Assembly: GCA_017469945.1 (NCBI GenBank)
Contig: JAFUFI010000014.1
Location: 1 to 64,000, forward strand
Direction of reading: 5' to 3'
Origin: Lachnospiraceae bacterium
GTDB taxonomy: Bacteria; Bacillota; Clostridia; Lachnospirales; Lachnospiraceae
DNA length: 64,000 nt
Part shown: piece after piece, positions 41,971-52,686 of the stretch
How positions within the stretch are numbered: position 1 is the stretch's first letter
Layout: each line of letters opens with the position of its first letter
Program-made: the position numbers and the translations under genes
Notes under the pieces: model-generated
Told to the model about the DNA's origin: nothing
Database searches by the model: none
What the model saw: the letters and a program-made list of their open reading frames with translations, nothing else

Positions 41971-43836
41971 CAACCCTAAAACAGTAGAATTACTTATATA
42001 TTTCCCTATAAATCTTGATACAGGCTTTTCTCTTCCGTCTTTTCCGGATACATAGTAAATAAACAGATTCTCTTTCGCTCTTGATAAAGCTACATAAAAA
42101 ACTCTTCTTTCCTCTTCGATAAACTCCGTATCCTGCATCTTACCGCAGGGGAAATTCCCTTCATTTACATCGGGGATTATTACCGTTTCAAATTCAAGTC
42201 CTTTTGATGCATGCACCGTCATAATATTAATCCCTAAATCACCTTCGGTTATTCTCATGTTTAATGCCGTCTCGTAATTTTCCTTGTATTCTTCCGCTCT
42301 TTCCTTCCATTCATGCAAAGACTCGTATTTTTTTGAATCCTCCAGAATAAAATCAAGAACAGATAAATACTCGTTTAGTACGCTCCTTTGAACAAGCGTT
42401 TTTTCATAGTACTCCCTAAGACCGATCTTGCCTAAAATATAAGAAACCCTTAGATAAAGCGGCTTCTCCTTTAAAAAGTCCAGGTCCTTTTTTAGCTTGT
42501 ATAAAGCCTCCAGTTTTTCTTTGGCAAAAGGATGATCACTATGCTCCTTTAAGTAAAGAATAGCCTTGCCGATAGGATCTTTTTCGTCCGAGACTATCTC
42601 TCTTGAAATGTATCTCAGAGGTTTATTGATTATCCTTAGAAGCCCATCTACATCTCCGGATTCCGCAGCCTCTAAGTACGCAAAAACATCCGCCGCTGCG
42701 CTGTGTTCATAGATAGACCTTGTCTTTTCTTTAACCTTAAACGCAATACCTTTTTCCGTAAGCATCTTGGCAAAGGACTGCATAGATATATTTGTCCTGA
42801 AAAGTACCCCTATATGTTCCTTCTCTCTACCGGATAAATACTCGATAATCTGCTCGTACTGAGCCTTTTTTGACTCAAAGGACTTTATCTCTACTTTTCC
42901 GCTATCTGTATTATCCTTTGCGGACACCTGAGTTTTTTCAAGCCGGTTTTTATTTTTTTGTATTACTTCTTGCGAAAACCCTACAATTGTTTCCCCGGAT
43001 CTGTAGTTATATGTAAGGTTAATAACTTCAGCATTATACTCTTTCAAGAAATCCTTAAGGCAATCCGGCCCCCCTCCTCTAAAGCCGTATATGGACTGAT
43101 CGTCATCCCCTACCGCAAAGATGCAGGTGTCCTTTCCCTTTAAGAGGCAAGCACATTTAAACTGAAAAGGATTGATGTCCTGATACTCGTCAATAAGGAT
43201 ATGTGAAAACCGCCCGGACCAGTATTCAAGAATATCGGGGTTTTCGGATAAAAGATGATGGCACTCGTAAACCATATCGTCATAGTCCAGCATCTTCTGC
43301 CTTCTTATAAAGTCTTCATACTTTTCAAATACAGTATCATAGTAAGTAATGTATTCTTTACTTAGTTTTCTTAATGCCTTTCCTTTATCCGCCGAATTCT
43401 TATACTCGGAAATAGCCGAAAGAAAAGAGCTTGTAATATCGTTAGGTACAAATTTTTGTTTTTTATAGCCGGGAAGTATGTCTTTGATTATCTTTGAAAT
43501 AATACTTCTTTTACCTGATTCAGTAAGAATCTTACTTTGAGAATACCCTCCGCTTAAACGGAGGATCTGATAGAATACGGAATGAAATGTTCCGAATACA
43601 ACGCCGCAGCCCGATTCCTTATTCAGAAATCTCTCCTGCATAGAAACAGCTGCTTCCTTGGTAAAAGTGATGACCAATATTTTTTCAGGTGTAACTCCCC
43701 TCTCATATATAAGAAACCTGATACGTTCCGTTATGGTATGAGTCTTGCCCGAACCCGGGCCCGCCAAAACAAGGCAGGCCTCCCGGTCCGTACAAACGGC
43801 TCTTTTTTGAGCCTCATTTAATCCCTCAAAATTCAA
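41950..43836 (-). CDS. UvrD/Rep-family superfamily 1 DNA helicase
   Basis: The 628-residue protein has SF1A motifs in order: LNEAQKRAV (Q motif), AGPGSGKT (Walker A, about 27-34), [23 protein letters not shown] (Walker B), [34 protein letters not shown] and [16 protein letters not shown]. It is shorter than UvrD/PcrA (about 720), lacking much of the C-terminal region, and is close to the UvrD-like Clostridia class. TTG at 43836 overlaps the gltX stop by 4 nt. The terminal codons overlap a terminator. Confidence 0.92.
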   Translation of the reverse strand: MNFEGLNEAQKRAVCTDREACLVLAGPGSGKTHTITERIRFLIYERGVTPEKILVITFTKEAAVSMQERFLNKESGCGVVFGTFHSVFYQILRLSGGYSQSKILTESGKRSIISKIIKDILPGYKKQKFVPNDITSSFLSAISEYKNSADKGKALRKLSKEYITYYDTVFEKYEDFIRRQKMLDYDDMVYECHHLLSENPDILEYWSGRFSHILIDEYQDINPFQFKCACLLKGKDTCIFAVGDDDQSIYGFRGGGPDCLKDFLKEYNAEVINLTYNYRSGETIVGFSQEVIQKNKNRLEKTQVSAKDNTDSGKVEIKSFESKKAQYEQIIEYLSGREKEHIGVLFRTNISMQSFAKMLTEKGIAFKVKEKTRSIYEHSAAADVFAYLEAAESGDVDGLLRIINKPLRYISREIVSDEKDPIGKAILYLKEHSDHPFAKEKLEALYKLKKDLDFLKEKPLYLRVSYILGKIGLREYYEKTLVQRSVLNEYLSVLDFILEDSKKYESLHEWKERAEEYKENYETALNMRITEGDLGINIMTVHASKGLEFETVIIPDVNEGNFPCGKMQDTEFIEEERRVFYVALSRAKENLFIYYVSGKDGREKPVSRFIGKYISNSTVLGLKRAGIH

Positions 43837-45299
43837 ACGCTAAGCTTTTCGATTCCCTTTTTGATTCTCTTAAGGGACTCTTCCTTTCCGAGGAGTTCAA
43901 GTATTTCAGTAGCTCCGGCAGGGGTCATCTGCTTTCCGGAAAGCGCTGTTCTGATAGGCCACATTACGTAGCCGTTTTTGTAACCCTTTTCGGTTACATA
44001 CTCAAGAAGCTTTGCATAAAGCGCATCGTTTGAATAATCGGTTGCCTCCTCCAAAATTGGAAGAACGTCCTTAAGTACTGAAAGAGAGCTCCCTGCGTCA
44101 GTCTTCATCTTTTTGTGAGTATACATCTCAATGTCATACTCGGGAAGCTCTCTTAAGAAATCGATATGTGAATCGATATCGGGGAATACCTCGATACGTG
44201 TCTTAACCATACCGGCTACCTTACGTCTCTTAGCCTCGTCGTAGTCTGAGGGAAGTGACTTATCAAGGTAAGGCTTAGCCATCTCATAAAACTTGTCATC
44301 ATCCATTCTCTTTAAGTACTCGCCGTTCATCCAGCGAAGCTTGACGATATCGAAAACGGCAGGGGATTTATTGATCCTGTGATAATCAAATTTCTTTATA
44401 AGCTCATCAAGAGTAAAGATCTCCTCGTTGTCCTCAGGGCTCCATCCGAGAAGAGCTACGTAGTTAACGATAGCCTCCTTTAAGAATCCCTGCTCTACAA
44501 GGTCCTCGAAAGAAGAATGTCCGCTTCTCTTTGAGAGCTTTTTGTGGTTCTCGTCGGTAATAAGAGGAAGGTGGATATATACGGGAACCTTCCAGCCGAA
44601 AGCATCGTAAAGTCTTACGTACTTAGGTGAAGATGAAAGATACTCGTTACCTCTTACAACGTGGGTGATGTTCATCGTGTGGTCATCAACAACGTTTGCA
44701 AAGTTGTAGGTCGGATAACCATCGGATTTAATAAGGATCATATCATCCAGCTCTGCGTTCTCAACGGTAATATCTCCGTAAAGCTCATCGTGGAATGTTG
44801 TAGTACCCTCGTTGGGAATGTTCTGTCTGATAACAAAGGGCTTTCCCGCAGCAAGATTAGCCTCGATCTCTTCCTTTGAAAGGCCAAGACAATGCTTGTC
44901 ATATATTGTAATAGACTTTCCGTCCTCATCAACCTCGGTCTTAAGGGAAGCGAGTCTTTCCTTATCGCAAAAGCAATAGTAAGCCTCTCCCTTCTCGATA
45001 AGCTCCTTTGCGTACTTCATATAGATTCCGGTCTTCATACGCTCTGACTGAACGTAAGGTCCGTATCCGCCATCCTTATCCGGGCCTTCGTCGTGAATAA
45101 GCCCGGTCTCTTTCATTGTTCTGTAGATGATGTCTACTGCGCCCTCAACATATCTTTCCTGGTCCGTATCCTCGATACGAAGCATAAAGGTTCCGCCTGC
45201 ATGCTTTGCAACAAGAAACTCGTACAAAGCGGATCTTAAATTTCCGACATGCATTCTTCCTGTGGGGCTTGGTGCATATCTTGTTCTGATTTTCTCCAT
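43833..45299 (-). CDS. gltX: Glutamyl-tRNA synthetase
   Basis: GltX charges tRNA-Glu, and tRNA-Gln in organisms lacking GlnRS. The 488-residue protein has the class I HIGH-type motif in [20 protein letters not shown] and KMSKS-type KKLSKRSGH. The C-terminal helical cage domain is complete (KGIEKLSV). ATG at 45299 follows AAGGAG. It lies between proA and the UvrD-like gene, overlapping the latter by 4 nt. Confidence 0.96.
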   Translation of the reverse strand: MEKIRTRYAPSPTGRMHVGNLRSALYEFLVAKHAGGTFMLRIEDTDQERYVEGAVDIIYRTMKETGLIHDEGPDKDGGYGPYVQSERMKTGIYMKYAKELIEKGEAYYCFCDKERLASLKTEVDEDGKSITIYDKHCLGLSKEEIEANLAAGKPFVIRQNIPNEGTTTFHDELYGDITVENAELDDMILIKSDGYPTYNFANVVDDHTMNITHVVRGNEYLSSSPKYVRLYDAFGWKVPVYIHLPLITDENHKKLSKRSGHSSFEDLVEQGFLKEAIVNYVALLGWSPEDNEEIFTLDELIKKFDYHRINKSPAVFDIVKLRWMNGEYLKRMDDDKFYEMAKPYLDKSLPSDYDEAKRRKVAGMVKTRIEVFPDIDSHIDFLRELPEYDIEMYTHKKMKTDAGSSLSVLKDVLPILEEATDYSNDALYAKLLEYVTEKGYKNGYVMWPIRTALSGKQMTPAGATEILELLGKEESLKRIKKGIEKLSV

Positions 45300-45333
45300 T
45301 TTAATCTCCTTATGAATACCTAAATTAGGTTAT

Positions 45334-46584
45334 TTACTGTCTTATCTGACCGTTTCCGTATACTTTGTATTTATAGGAGGTCAGTTCTCTAAGGCCCATA
45401 GGTCCTCTAGCGTGAAGTTTTTGCGTACTGATACCTATCTCGGCTCCGAAGCCGAATTCAAAGCCGTCGGTAAATCTTGTGGATGCATTGACGTATACGC
45501 AGGCTGCATCAACACCGTTTAAAAACTTTTCGGCCGTTTCGGCATTTTCGGTAACGATACACTCAGAGTGGTGTGTGTTGTATTTATTGATATGCGCTAT
45601 GGCTTCATCCACGCTTCCGACGGTCTTTACGGAAAGAATATAATCGAGATATTCCTTGCCGTAGTCTTCTTCGGTTGCGGGTACTACGCAGTCTCCCAAA
45701 ATCTCTATAGAAATATCATCTCCCCGAAGCTCAACATTCTTTTTATCAAGAGATTCCTTGATAGCGGGAAGAATATCTTTTGCAATGTCTTTATGTACGA
45801 GAAGGGATTCGGCGCAGTTGCAAACGCTTATCCTCTGAGTCTTTGCGTTAAATAAAATATCAACAGCCATCTTGGGATCGGCATCTTTATCAATATAAAC
45901 ATGGCAGTTTCCGGTACCGGTCTCAATAACCGGAATATTGGAGTTTTCAACAACGGCACGTATAAGTCCAGCTCCGCCTCTGGGGATAAGGACATCCACA
46001 TATTCCTTCATCTTCATAAACTGCGCTGTCGTTTCTCTGTCGGTGCTTTCGATAAGAGCAAGAACATCACTGTTTACGCCGTTTTGTTCAAGGGCCTTTT
46101 TTAAAACCTTAACGATGGCTTTGTTGGAATTAATTGCTTCCTTTCCGCCTTTTAAAATAACGCAGTTGCCGGATTTAAAGGTAAGAGCAAAAGCATCTGC
46201 AGTAACATTGGGGCGGGATTCAAAGATTATTCCGATAACGCCCATAGGCACGCGTATTTTCTTTATCTTAAGGCCGTTGGGACGTTCAAACTCTTCAAGT
46301 AATTCTCCGATAGGATCGGGTAAAGAGGCTACCTGAACAAGTCCTTCAGACATTGCTTCTATACGCTCTTTTGTTAGCCTAAGTCTGTCCTGCATACCTT
46401 CGGAGATGCTGTTTTCTTTGGCATTTGCAAGATCTTTTTCGTTTTCGGCTAAAAGATACGCGCTTTCCTGTTTAAGCATTTTTGCAGCACAGATAAGTAC
46501 TTCATTTTTCTTTTCAGTTGTCAGAAGGCCCGCTTCATATTTAGCGGCAGCCGATTTTTCGCATAAATCCTTTAAGTCAAACAC
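45334..46584 (-). CDS. proA: Gamma-glutamyl phosphate reductase
   Basis: ProA reduces gamma-glutamyl phosphate to the semialdehyde, the second step of proline synthesis. The 416-residue protein has the aldehyde dehydrogenase-type fold. VPMGVIGIIFESRPNVTADA and VLIPRGGAGLIRAVVENS are hallmarks, and RISVCNCAESLLVH carries the catalytic cysteine. GTG at 46584 with GGAGG 7 nt upstream. It is last of proB, MTHFS and proA. Confidence 0.95.
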   Translation of the reverse strand: MFDLKDLCEKSAAAKYEAGLLTTEKKNEVLICAAKMLKQESAYLLAENEKDLANAKENSISEGMQDRLRLTKERIEAMSEGLVQVASLPDPIGELLEEFERPNGLKIKKIRVPMGVIGIIFESRPNVTADAFALTFKSGNCVILKGGKEAINSNKAIVKVLKKALEQNGVNSDVLALIESTDRETTAQFMKMKEYVDVLIPRGGAGLIRAVVENSNIPVIETGTGNCHVYIDKDADPKMAVDILFNAKTQRISVCNCAESLLVHKDIAKDILPAIKESLDKKNVELRGDDISIEILGDCVVPATEEDYGKEYLDYILSVKTVGSVDEAIAHINKYNTHHSECIVTENAETAEKFLNGVDAACVYVNASTRFTDGFEFGFGAEIGISTQKLHARGPMGLRELTSYKYKVYGNGQIRQ

Positions 46585-46619
46585 CTTTAGTCCTCCTGTA
46601 CTTTCTGATTACCTAAAAA

Positions 46620-47201
46620 TCAAACTAGTATGATTTTCCTCGGTTTAATATCATGTTCATCTACGGGAATTGCAGGAACTTCCTGCATTTTATATCCTAT
46701 AGCGATACTGTTTAATATAAGAAGCGGCTTTTCTGCAAGATATCTGTCATAAAAGCCTCCGCCGTAGCCTAATCTGTTACTCTCTTTATCAAATGCGACA
46801 CCGGGCAAAATAATAAAAGTGTTAAAAAAAGGCTGACCGGCATAATACTCATAGTCGTACTTCATGGAATCACCCTTAGGCTCTTTGATTCCTTTAAAGC
46901 CGTTAGGTTCCAAGAATCCCGGATGATAAACATGGAAAAACTCTATCTTATCTCCGATCACCTTGGGATAATACGTCCATATATTATTTTTCATACAATA
47001 ATCAAATATCGGACCTGTTGGGATCTCCGAGCCGAAGGAAGAAAAGAGCAAAACATTTTTTGCGCCATAAAGAAGGTTTTCGGATATGAAAACCTTAAGG
47101 AGTCTTTTTTCGGCTTCTTTTATTTCTTTCTCGCTTAGAGAATCTCTTTTTTTCAGAATATCTTTTCTGATCTCTTTTTTAAACTGTTTAATATCATCCA
47201 T
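46620..47201 (-). CDS. 5-formyltetrahydrofolate cyclo-ligase
   Basis: This enzyme converts 5-formyl-THF to 5,10-methenyl-THF with ATP. The 193-residue protein has KKEIRKDILKKRDSLSEKEI at the N-terminus and the C-terminal signature LPGVAFDKESNRLGYGGGFY with DRYL. It sits between proB and proA: its ATG immediately follows the proB stop and proA starts 35 nt after its own stop. Having a folate gene inside a proline unit is unusual; the fhs-folD group is 15 kb away. Confidence 0.93.
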   Translation of the reverse strand: MDDIKQFKKEIRKDILKKRDSLSEKEIKEAEKRLLKVFISENLLYGAKNVLLFSSFGSEIPTGPIFDYCMKNNIWTYYPKVIGDKIEFFHVYHPGFLEPNGFKGIKEPKGDSMKYDYEYYAGQPFFNTFIILPGVAFDKESNRLGYGGGFYDRYLAEKPLLILNSIAIGYKMQEVPAIPVDEHDIKPRKIILV

Positions 47202-48074
47202 TTAATTTTTATGAAGCTTGTCTATATATTCGGGTAGATTAAAGTTTTCATCCCTATTGGCAAGGAAAAGTGTTCCCACATTCTCGCCGTCCATTATACG
47301 GTGCAAAATGCCGATATCAGAGCTGTTACAGATTATCATATCGCAGCCTGTTTTTGTAGCTATCTTTCCGGCAACAAGCTTTGTGTTCATGCCGCCTGTT
47401 CCTACGTTGCTTCCGGTAGAGCCCTTACCCATCTCCATATAATCATCGGTAAGCTTTTCAACTACTTCGATAAACTTGGCATCCGGATTCTTTCTCGGGT
47501 CGTCGGTATAAAGTCCGTCTATATCCGAAAGAAGTATCAAAAGGTCAGCGCCCACAACCGCGGCTACAACAGCGCTTAAGGTATCATTGTCGCCGAACTC
47601 GATCTCGTAGGTAGATACTGTGTCGTTTTCATTAACAACAGGTATTACACCAAGTTTAAAAAGCTCGGCAAAGGTATTTGTAGTATTGAATCTGTTAAGG
47701 TCGTTTACGACCGTATTCTTTGTCATAAGAACCTGAGCCGCAATCTGGTTGTATTCCGCAAAGAGCTTTTGATAGGTCATCATCAGTCTTGCCTGGCCGA
47801 TGGCCGAGCATGCCTGCTTTTCGGCTGTGGAAAGAGGTACCTTTGAGCCCTTTATCTCGCTTATATGAACGGCTTTCTTGCCGGCAGCGATAGCGCCGCT
47901 TGTTACAAGTACCACATCCTTACCCTGGTTACGGATATCGCAAAGCTCTCTTACAAGCTTTTCAATCTTGATGTAATCCATATCTCCCGTTTGGGAGTGC
48001 TGAAGTGAAGAGGATCCGATCTTTACAACAATTCTCTTTTTATCTTTGATAGCTTCTCTAAGATTGTTACTCAT
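47202..48074 (-). CDS. proB: Glutamate 5-kinase, PUA-less form
   Basis: ProB phosphorylates glutamate, the first step of proline synthesis. The 290-residue protein has the amino-acid kinase fold: VVKIGSSSLQHSQTGDMDY, VVLVTSGAIAAGKKAV, and VVNENDTVSTYEIEFGDNDT. It stops after the kinase domain (DENFNLPEYIDKLHKN), about 75 residues short of E. coli ProB, so it has no C-terminal PUA domain. That affects regulation rather than catalysis. It abuts the MTHFS gene. Confidence 0.95.
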   Translation of the reverse strand: MSNNLREAIKDKKRIVVKIGSSSLQHSQTGDMDYIKIEKLVRELCDIRNQGKDVVLVTSGAIAAGKKAVHISEIKGSKVPLSTAEKQACSAIGQARLMMTYQKLFAEYNQIAAQVLMTKNTVVNDLNRFNTTNTFAELFKLGVIPVVNENDTVSTYEIEFGDNDTLSAVVAAVVGADLLILLSDIDGLYTDDPRKNPDAKFIEVVEKLTDDYMEMGKGSTGSNVGTGGMNTKLVAGKIATKTGCDMIICNSSDIGILHRIMDGENVGTLFLANRDENFNLPEYIDKLHKN

Positions 48075-48112
48075 ATTTGCTCTCTCTTAATAAAATAAAC
48101 TTAAACCCTAGT

Positions 48113-49804
48113 TTACAACCCTGAAATGTTTTTAGCAAGGCTACAGGCAACTTTTATTCCATCCATTGCCGCGGATGTAATTCCTCCGGCATATCCCGCA
48201 CCCTCTCCGCAGGGGTATATTCCCCTGATATTTGCCTGCATATTTTCATCTCTTACGATACGTACAGGTGAAGATGTTCTGCTCTCAACTCCCGCAAGGA
48301 CAGCTTCTTTAAAGGCAAATCCCGGGATGATCCTGTCGAAATGCTCCATACCTTCCACAAAGGATTCGTTCATATCCTTTGTAAAGATCCCGGTCATATC
48401 GCAAAATGAATACTTACCCTTTATATCCGGCGTAAAGTCTTCAAAATACCCTGAGATTTCAGGATCATATTTCTTTTCGGGGTATTCTTTATTTAATCCG
48501 CCTTTTTGGAGGCTTTTTTTATAATCTCCGTATTTTTGAACAGGGACACAGCCTCCGGATATTTCAAAGGCCTTTCTTTCAAGGTTTCTTTGAAACTCGA
48601 TTCCCGCAAGGGGATGATCCGAAGGGTAATCCTTGGAATCAACGGTAAATATGATGGCGCTGTTTGCGCATTTTCCGTCTCTTCCCGAGTAGCTCATACC
48701 GTTAACGGCAGTTTTCCCCTCTTCGGAAGAAGCGTTAACAACATATCCGCCGGGACACATACAAAAAGAGAATACTCCGCGCCCGGATGCGGTCTTTGCC
48801 GTCACTTTATAATCAGCAGCTCCTAAATTACCTGCATCTTCCCTTCCGTACTGGGATTTATTGATAAGCTTTTGGGGGTGGATTACGCGAAAGCCCACGG
48901 AAAAAGGCTTTTGTTCCATATGAAGCCCTTCTTCAAAAAGCTCTTTAAAGGTATCCCTTGCGGAGTGCCCTATGGCAAGGACTACATTCGAAGTCTTTAT
49001 TTCATAGGCTGTATATTTTTCTTCATCTAAAACAGCTACGGAAGCTACTTTACCGTCAGATATGGTAAGATGCGTTACTTTATTTTGAAATCTTACTTCT
49101 CCGCCAAGACGAATTATCTCTTCGCGCATATTTTTAACGACTGTTTTAAGTATATCCGTTCCGATATGGGGCTTCGCATCGTAAAGAATCTTTTCAGGAG
49201 CTCCGAAGGATACAAAAGTCTCAAGTACTTCTCTTCCAAGGCCTAAGGGGTCTTTGATCAAAGTATTTAGCTTTCCGTCTGAAAAAGTACCCGCTCCGCC
49301 TTCGCCGAACTGCACATTAGAAGACTCTTTAAGCTTTCCGCCCTTCCAAAAGTCTTCTACGTCTTTTGTTCTTTGGGTAACGCTCTTACCCCTTTCTAAA
49401 ACAACAGGCTTAAAACCTGCCCTTGCAAGGTAAAGAGCGCAAAAAAGTCCGGCAGGTCCGCTTCCTACTATAACAGGCCTGTCAGAATCCGAAAGACATA
49501 AATCTTTGGCATTTACGGGAAATTCAAATTTTTTCTCTTCAAATACAGATATATTGTTTGAAAGGTCTTTTTTTGAAAGAGCCTTCTTTAAGACTTTTTC
49601 TTCTCCGGGGACGCTAAAAGAGGCCGTTACAGAATAGAAAATATCAGGCTTTTTCCTTGCGTCTACGCTCCTTTTAAGTACCCGAAGTTCTTTGATATCC
49701 TCGCTTTTAATATTTAGCAAAGAGGAAATCTTCTTTAAAAGCTTTAAAGAAAAATCCTTTTCTTCCGTATCCGCATTTATTTTAATCTGAGATAATTTTA
49801 ACAC
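48113..49804 (-). CDS. NAD(P)/FAD-dependent dehydrogenase of the COG2509 type
   Basis: The 563-residue protein has an N-terminal domain (about 1-100; ISSLLNIKSEDIKELRVLKR), then the FAD motif VIVGSGPAGLFCALYLARAG at about 110-130. A central domain carries SNVQFGEGGAGTFSDGKLNT, and GICPCGEGAGYAGGITSAAM-like text (IYPCGEGAGYAGGI) lies near the end. Clostridia have such uncharacterised dehydrogenases. GTG at 49804 overlaps the upstream gene by 7 nt. Substrate unknown. Confidence 0.85.
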   Translation of the reverse strand: MLKLSQIKINADTEEKDFSLKLLKKISSLLNIKSEDIKELRVLKRSVDARKKPDIFYSVTASFSVPGEEKVLKKALSKKDLSNNISVFEEKKFEFPVNAKDLCLSDSDRPVIVGSGPAGLFCALYLARAGFKPVVLERGKSVTQRTKDVEDFWKGGKLKESSNVQFGEGGAGTFSDGKLNTLIKDPLGLGREVLETFVSFGAPEKILYDAKPHIGTDILKTVVKNMREEIIRLGGEVRFQNKVTHLTISDGKVASVAVLDEEKYTAYEIKTSNVVLAIGHSARDTFKELFEEGLHMEQKPFSVGFRVIHPQKLINKSQYGREDAGNLGAADYKVTAKTASGRGVFSFCMCPGGYVVNASSEEGKTAVNGMSYSGRDGKCANSAIIFTVDSKDYPSDHPLAGIEFQRNLERKAFEISGGCVPVQKYGDYKKSLQKGGLNKEYPEKKYDPEISGYFEDFTPDIKGKYSFCDMTGIFTKDMNESFVEGMEHFDRIIPGFAFKEAVLAGVESRTSSPVRIVRDENMQANIRGIYPCGEGAGYAGGITSAAMDGIKVACSLAKNISGL

Positions 49805-51042
49805 TTAGCTGCCGCCTCTCCGGCTATATGTCCGCTGCTCCAGGCCCACTGCAGATTGTAACCGCCGCAGATTCCGTCAACGTCAAGAATCTCTCCGGCG
49901 TAGAAAATCCCGGGATTTTTAATAGATTCAAAATCGTCGTTTATCTCTGAAAGGAGTATTCCGCCGGCTGTTGTCTGAGCCTGGTCAAAACCGTTTACAC
50001 CTGTGGCAATGACGCGCAGGTGCTTTACTTTATTTACTATTTTTTTAAGAGTATCAAGATCACCTACTGCAATATCCGATGGTTTTAAATTGCACATCTT
50101 TAAAACAAAGAAACTAAGTTTTTTATTTAAAAAGCCATTAAGTATCTGCTCGTATGTCCTGTCATTTAAAATAAGGATCCTTGAAGATAGCTCTCTTAAA
50201 AGAGTCTCCTCGTCAAGATCCGCAAAAAGATCGATCTCGATCTCTGATTTGCCTTTTTTATCAACTTCTTCGGCGATAAGTCTGCTGATGCAAAAAACGG
50301 GTATTCCCGATATTCCGTAATCCGTAAGCTGTAATTCGCCGGAAGACTCTCCCTCTCCCGATGTATCTCCGATCATCTTAAAAGTTGCATAGCACCTTAC
50401 TCCGGATATGGATTTCCAAAAATCTCCTTCGCATTTAACTCCGCCCAAAGCGGGATAAAGCTTAGAGCATTTTTCGCCGAGCCTTTGGGCGAGCTTAATG
50501 CCGTTTCCGTCGGAGCCTGTTTTTGGCGCGGCCTTTCCGCCGGTTGTGATTATAACTCTATCAAAGGAGTCTGAAAGAGTTTTCACTGTCTCTTCTTTGC
50601 TTGTATCGTATATAACCTTGTATCGTCCCGGCTTTCTTTCGTCTTTTTCTATATCTTTGACAAAACAGCCCTCTTTGATATTTACTCCTAAGGTTAAAGC
50701 CTCAAATCGCAAAGCATCAAGTACAGCCGAAGCCTGTTCGCTGTGGGGATAGATTCCTCCTCTTTTTTCCGCAAGAAGAAGCCCAAGTCCGTTAAAAAAG
50801 GCGCAGGTTTCATTAAGTCCGAACCTCAAAAAGGCTCTGTCTATAAACTCACTGTCTTTTGAGTAATAGTAACCGGAAGAAAGATCGGTGTTAGAAAGAT
50901 TGCACTTTCCGTTTCCGGTAACAAGTATCTTCTTTCCGACTTTGTCATTTCTCTCAAAGACAGTCACATTTGCATTTTTTCCGGCAGCGGCTATAGCTGC
51001 ACAAAGTCCGGCGCTGCCGCCTCCTACAATTGCAATTTTCAA
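49798..51042 (-). CDS. HI0933/YhiN-family FAD-dependent oxidoreductase
   Basis: The 414-residue protein begins with the dinucleotide motif KIAIVGGGSAGLCAAIAAAG. The family signature GKKILVTGNGKCNLSNTDLS follows, and FYAGEILDVDGICGGYNLQW lies at the C-terminus. Function unknown; proposed flavin oxidoreductase. TTG at 51042 is chosen because GGGAG lies 6 nt upstream; an earlier TTG (51060) lacks a site. It overlaps the downstream COG2509-type gene by 7 nt. Confidence 0.87.
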   Translation of the reverse strand: MKIAIVGGGSAGLCAAIAAAGKNANVTVFERNDKVGKKILVTGNGKCNLSNTDLSSGYYYSKDSEFIDRAFLRFGLNETCAFFNGLGLLLAEKRGGIYPHSEQASAVLDALRFEALTLGVNIKEGCFVKDIEKDERKPGRYKVIYDTSKEETVKTLSDSFDRVIITTGGKAAPKTGSDGNGIKLAQRLGEKCSKLYPALGGVKCEGDFWKSISGVRCYATFKMIGDTSGEGESSGELQLTDYGISGIPVFCISRLIAEEVDKKGKSEIEIDLFADLDEETLLRELSSRILILNDRTYEQILNGFLNKKLSFFVLKMCNLKPSDIAVGDLDTLKKIVNKVKHLRVIATGVNGFDQAQTTAGGILLSEINDDFESIKNPGIFYAGEILDVDGICGGYNLQWAWSSGHIAGEAAAKC

Positions 51043-51063
51043 ATCGATCTCCCAAATCAAAAA

Positions 51064-52671
51064 CTATAAAACATGAAGAGTCTGGGCAAGGATTGTAATA
51101 AGTTTTTTGCCCGGAAGGTACTCTATCTCGGTTTCCTTGATATTACGACTAAGAAGAAGTATCACAAGATAGATAAGTGCCATCTCGATAAAAGAGATAA
51201 GTAGCGTAAACAAGCTTCCTAAGTGTGGCGCGATAACCTTGGCGAGGAAAACATTTATTACGCAGACAACAGCTGAAACCACCATCGGAACAAACATATT
51301 TCCTATGGGATCTAAGTTCATCTCAAGCTTAACAATTGATACGATCAGATAACCCACAAACTTACAGATAAACGAGATAAGCAGCGCCAGCGCAAAGGCT
51401 ATGGACATCTCGGGATTTTTCTTTAAGGCAATACTTAAGACGATAACAAATATAACGTCCGAAGGGATCTGTACAAAGTAGGTCAAAAGCGTAAGCCCGT
51501 TGGCTACAAGAAGTCTAAGCATAAACAAAGACGCCAGCATCGTAAGGGTAAGAAAAGCCCCGTAAACAAGAAGCTTTGAAACAACCGCTCTTATGCTCTC
51601 ATCATACATCGACGCGATGATACCGCTTTCCGCGATAAGATAAGCACAGCCAAAGGATCCGAAGATAAAGCAAAGATGTATCGCCGTCTGAAAATGATTC
51701 TGGGCGTAGCGCATCTTACTCTGTCTGAGATTAAGGGTAATCTCTCCCATAATAGGCAGGGTAAACATATATCCCAAAATGCAAAAGATGATACCGGGAA
51801 AAAGAACGCTTCCGCCAAAAAGGCCGATATTCTCCGCAGCAAGATATTTATCCGCGTTTTTTTGGTAAAGCAAAAAGACACCGAATACAAAGGGGAATAT
51901 CATAAACAGCGTATTTAATACGTCAAATATCCTTCTTTGCCAGATCATAAGGAAGACGTTTCCGGTATTATCCTTCTTTTGGAAATAATCATCATCGTAA
52001 TCGCTGTCTCCTTTTCCCGACAAAAGTTTCATAACCAGTACAAGGATAAGGACGATAAGCTCCGCAAGTATTGCTGATGCGCAGATTCCTATACATGAAT
52101 AAAGAGCCGCGAAATCATCCTGCTTATAAAGAGCGGCAATCTTGCTTCCGTAGCCTGACAGAACAGAGATAAATATATTACCGAAGACTGCAATCAAAAT
52201 CTGCCTTACAACGGATATAGCCGCGTAAAGCCTTATAGAGGATTTTTTACTGCATAAATATCCGCCGATGTTCTCGGATATAAGGCGAATGGCAAAGATT
52301 ATTCCGAAAAACCAGATAAGGTAGAAGGAATGATTGATCTTAAAAACGCTCTTTATGAAATAAGAGCCTAAAACAGCTATTACTATTCCCCCTAAAACCG
52401 CCTCAAAATAGGTCATCGAGGAGGCGTATCTTTTTATGATCCTTGCGGATTTATACTTGCTTTTTTGATATCTGCTCCTTAAGATACGACCTAAAACCTC
52501 TGAATAATTCTCACCAAAAAAGACCCACAAAGCTTCATATAACATAAAGCAGGTGAGTAAGTAACCCATGCCTATATTTCCGACTCTGAATCTGAATACG
52601 ATTGCCGCAGATAACAGAATTATAAGTGAAAGGCCGTCAAGCCTCTTTTTATCCAAAAGCGCTTCGTTCAT
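51064..52671 (-). CDS. MurJ/SpoVB-like MOP-superfamily flippase
   Basis: The 535-residue protein has about 12-14 membrane helices, with a soluble loop rich in Asp (GKGDSDYDDDYFQKKDN, about 223-239). The arrangement fits the polysaccharide/lipid flippase superfamily (SpoVB, MurJ). Conserved family residues are weak, so the substrate cannot be named. It starts at ATG 52671 and ends 21 nt before the YhiN-like start. Confidence 0.7.
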   Translation of the reverse strand: MNEALLDKKRLDGLSLIILLSAAIVFRFRVGNIGMGYLLTCFMLYEALWVFFGENYSEVLGRILRSRYQKSKYKSARIIKRYASSMTYFEAVLGGIVIAVLGSYFIKSVFKINHSFYLIWFFGIIFAIRLISENIGGYLCSKKSSIRLYAAISVVRQILIAVFGNIFISVLSGYGSKIAALYKQDDFAALYSCIGICASAILAELIVLILVLVMKLLSGKGDSDYDDDYFQKKDNTGNVFLMIWQRRIFDVLNTLFMIFPFVFGVFLLYQKNADKYLAAENIGLFGGSVLFPGIIFCILGYMFTLPIMGEITLNLRQSKMRYAQNHFQTAIHLCFIFGSFGCAYLIAESGIIASMYDESIRAVVSKLLVYGAFLTLTMLASLFMLRLLVANGLTLLTYFVQIPSDVIFVIVLSIALKKNPEMSIAFALALLISFICKFVGYLIVSIVKLEMNLDPIGNMFVPMVVSAVVCVINVFLAKVIAPHLGSLFTLLISFIEMALIYLVILLLSRNIKETEIEYLPGKKLITILAQTLHVL

Positions 52672-52686
52672 GTCAATTCCTTAAAT

